DNA of 5,281 nucleotides, from contig WFYF01000034.1 of the NCBI GenBank assembly GCA_015490255.1, positions 1 to 5,281 of the forward strand, written 5' to 3'. Made by a program: the position numbers and the translations under genes. The notes under the pieces are model-generated. The model saw only the letters and a program-made list of their open reading frames with translations, was not told the DNA's origin and searched no databases. This DNA comes from Caldifarciminota bacterium (GTDB taxonomy: Bacteria > Hydrothermota > Hydrothermia > S141-80). This document shows positions 4,979 to 5,281 of the stretch, one piece after another (positions within the stretch are counted from its first letter, which is position 1; every line of letters begins with the position of its first letter).

Positions 4979-5281
4979 ACCACCCGAGCAACAGGGTTTC
5001 CGTCTGTTCCATTTGATCCTGCCAGGAAATCACGGTTTCAAAAGGAAGGAGATCGGAGGCCACAATCACCACCGCGTCAACGGAGGCGAGGAGACTTTCC
5101 AGCCACGCATCCGACGCCGGGGAAAAATAGAGCACCACCCGTGAACGATCCTTCGGATGAGCGAAACGGGAAAGGGATTGCGAGGAAGGTGTGTATACCT
5201 GAACGCGCTTCCTCAGGGCGTCGGGAAGATCAGAAACCAGGGTCTCCGGGATCCAGACTTCGGCATAGGCTTCTGCAAGAC
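4944..5281 (-). CDS. C-terminal part of an unidentified protein, possibly Wzz/BY-kinase-like (cut by window edge)
   Basis: An open frame enters from the right edge and ends at the TGA at 4946-4944, giving the last 111 residues. It has no internal stop and codon use like its neighbours. I do not recognise it firmly. Visible parts are LAEAYAEVWIPETLVSDL at the edge, a basic middle (RSRVVLYFSP), then ASVDAVVIVASDLLPFETVI, then QMEQTETLLLGWFIVAEGEARLR. The order 'hydrophobic strand ending in SP, about 12 residues, VDAVVIVA, helix, LLGWFIV' resembles the end of the P-loop kinase domain of polysaccharide co-polymerase/BY-kinase proteins (pattern 'D-x-V-I-I-D-T-P-P ... aD-x-v-l-l-V ... ll-G-x-V-l-N'). 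Here the Asp of the strand is Tyr, the final Asn is absent and no C-terminal tyrosine cluster is present. Such a chain-length regulator would suit the locus. The function is inferred and uncertain, but the coding call itself is good. Confidence 0.62.
   Translation of the reverse strand, partial: LAEAYAEVWIPETLVSDLPDALRKRVQVYTPSSQSLSRFAHPKDRSRVVLYFSPASDAWLESLLASVDAVVIVASDLLPFETVISWQDQMEQTETLLLGWFIVAEGEARLR

Noticed and set aside
4979..5144. A plus-strand gene after the ligase/polymerase gene
   Set aside because: Plus-strand frames here are short and show no domain, whereas the minus strand is open from the right edge to 4944 with codon use like the neighbouring genes.
1..5281. CRISPR array, tRNA, rRNA, toxin-antitoxin or defence module
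   Set aside because: No spaced direct repeats, cloverleaf-like tRNA pattern, rRNA segments or paired small genes were seen on either strand.

Overview
The window is a piece of a bacterial extracellular-polysaccharide (EPS, capsule or O-antigen-like) locus. It lies beside a housekeeping catabolic gene and an eroded insertion-sequence scar. The DNA is GC-rich by eye, with a preference for G or C at third codon positions. The start of a Bacillus-type proline dehydrogenase gene, together with well-formed -10 boxes placed so that transcription would begin at or within a few bases of the ATG, suggests a lineage that uses leaderless mRNAs. Deinococcus-Thermus, Chloroflexota and some high-GC Bacillota are candidates, but the sequence alone does not settle the taxon.

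Layout. Minus strand, 134 to 1: the first 44 codons of a proline dehydrogenase, running off the left edge. Minus strand, 949 to 179: a WecG/TagA/CpsF-family glycosyltransferase, just upstream of it. About 950 to 1390: a divergent intergenic region holding the C-terminal remnant of an IS256-family (mutator-type) transposase with two offsetting frameshifts (991-1293), then a GC-rich hairpin and a weak promoter candidate. Plus strand, 1391 to 4978: a compact three-gene unit of two GT-B/GT4 glycosyltransferases, overlapping by 23 nt, and a multi-pass O-antigen ligase/polymerase-like membrane protein joined by an ATGA overlap. Minus strand, 5281 to 4944: the C-terminal 111 residues of a gene cut by the right edge. 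It may be a degenerate Wzz/BY-kinase-like chain-length regulator, and its 3' end overlaps the end of the ligase/polymerase gene by 35 bp, tail to tail.

How the genes may work together (inference). The TagA-like enzyme probably adds a sugar to a lipid-linked intermediate at the inner face of the membrane. The two GT4 enzymes extend the repeat unit. The Wzy/WaaL-like membrane protein polymerises or ligates the finished unit on the outer face, and the protein at the right edge may regulate chain length. The initiating phosphoglycosyl transferase and the Wzx flippase are not in the window and would be expected beyond its right edge. I found no convincing new defence or mobile system. The most notable signals are the two leaderless-type promoters, the frameshifted transposase scar at the divergent promoter region, and the tail-to-tail coding overlap.
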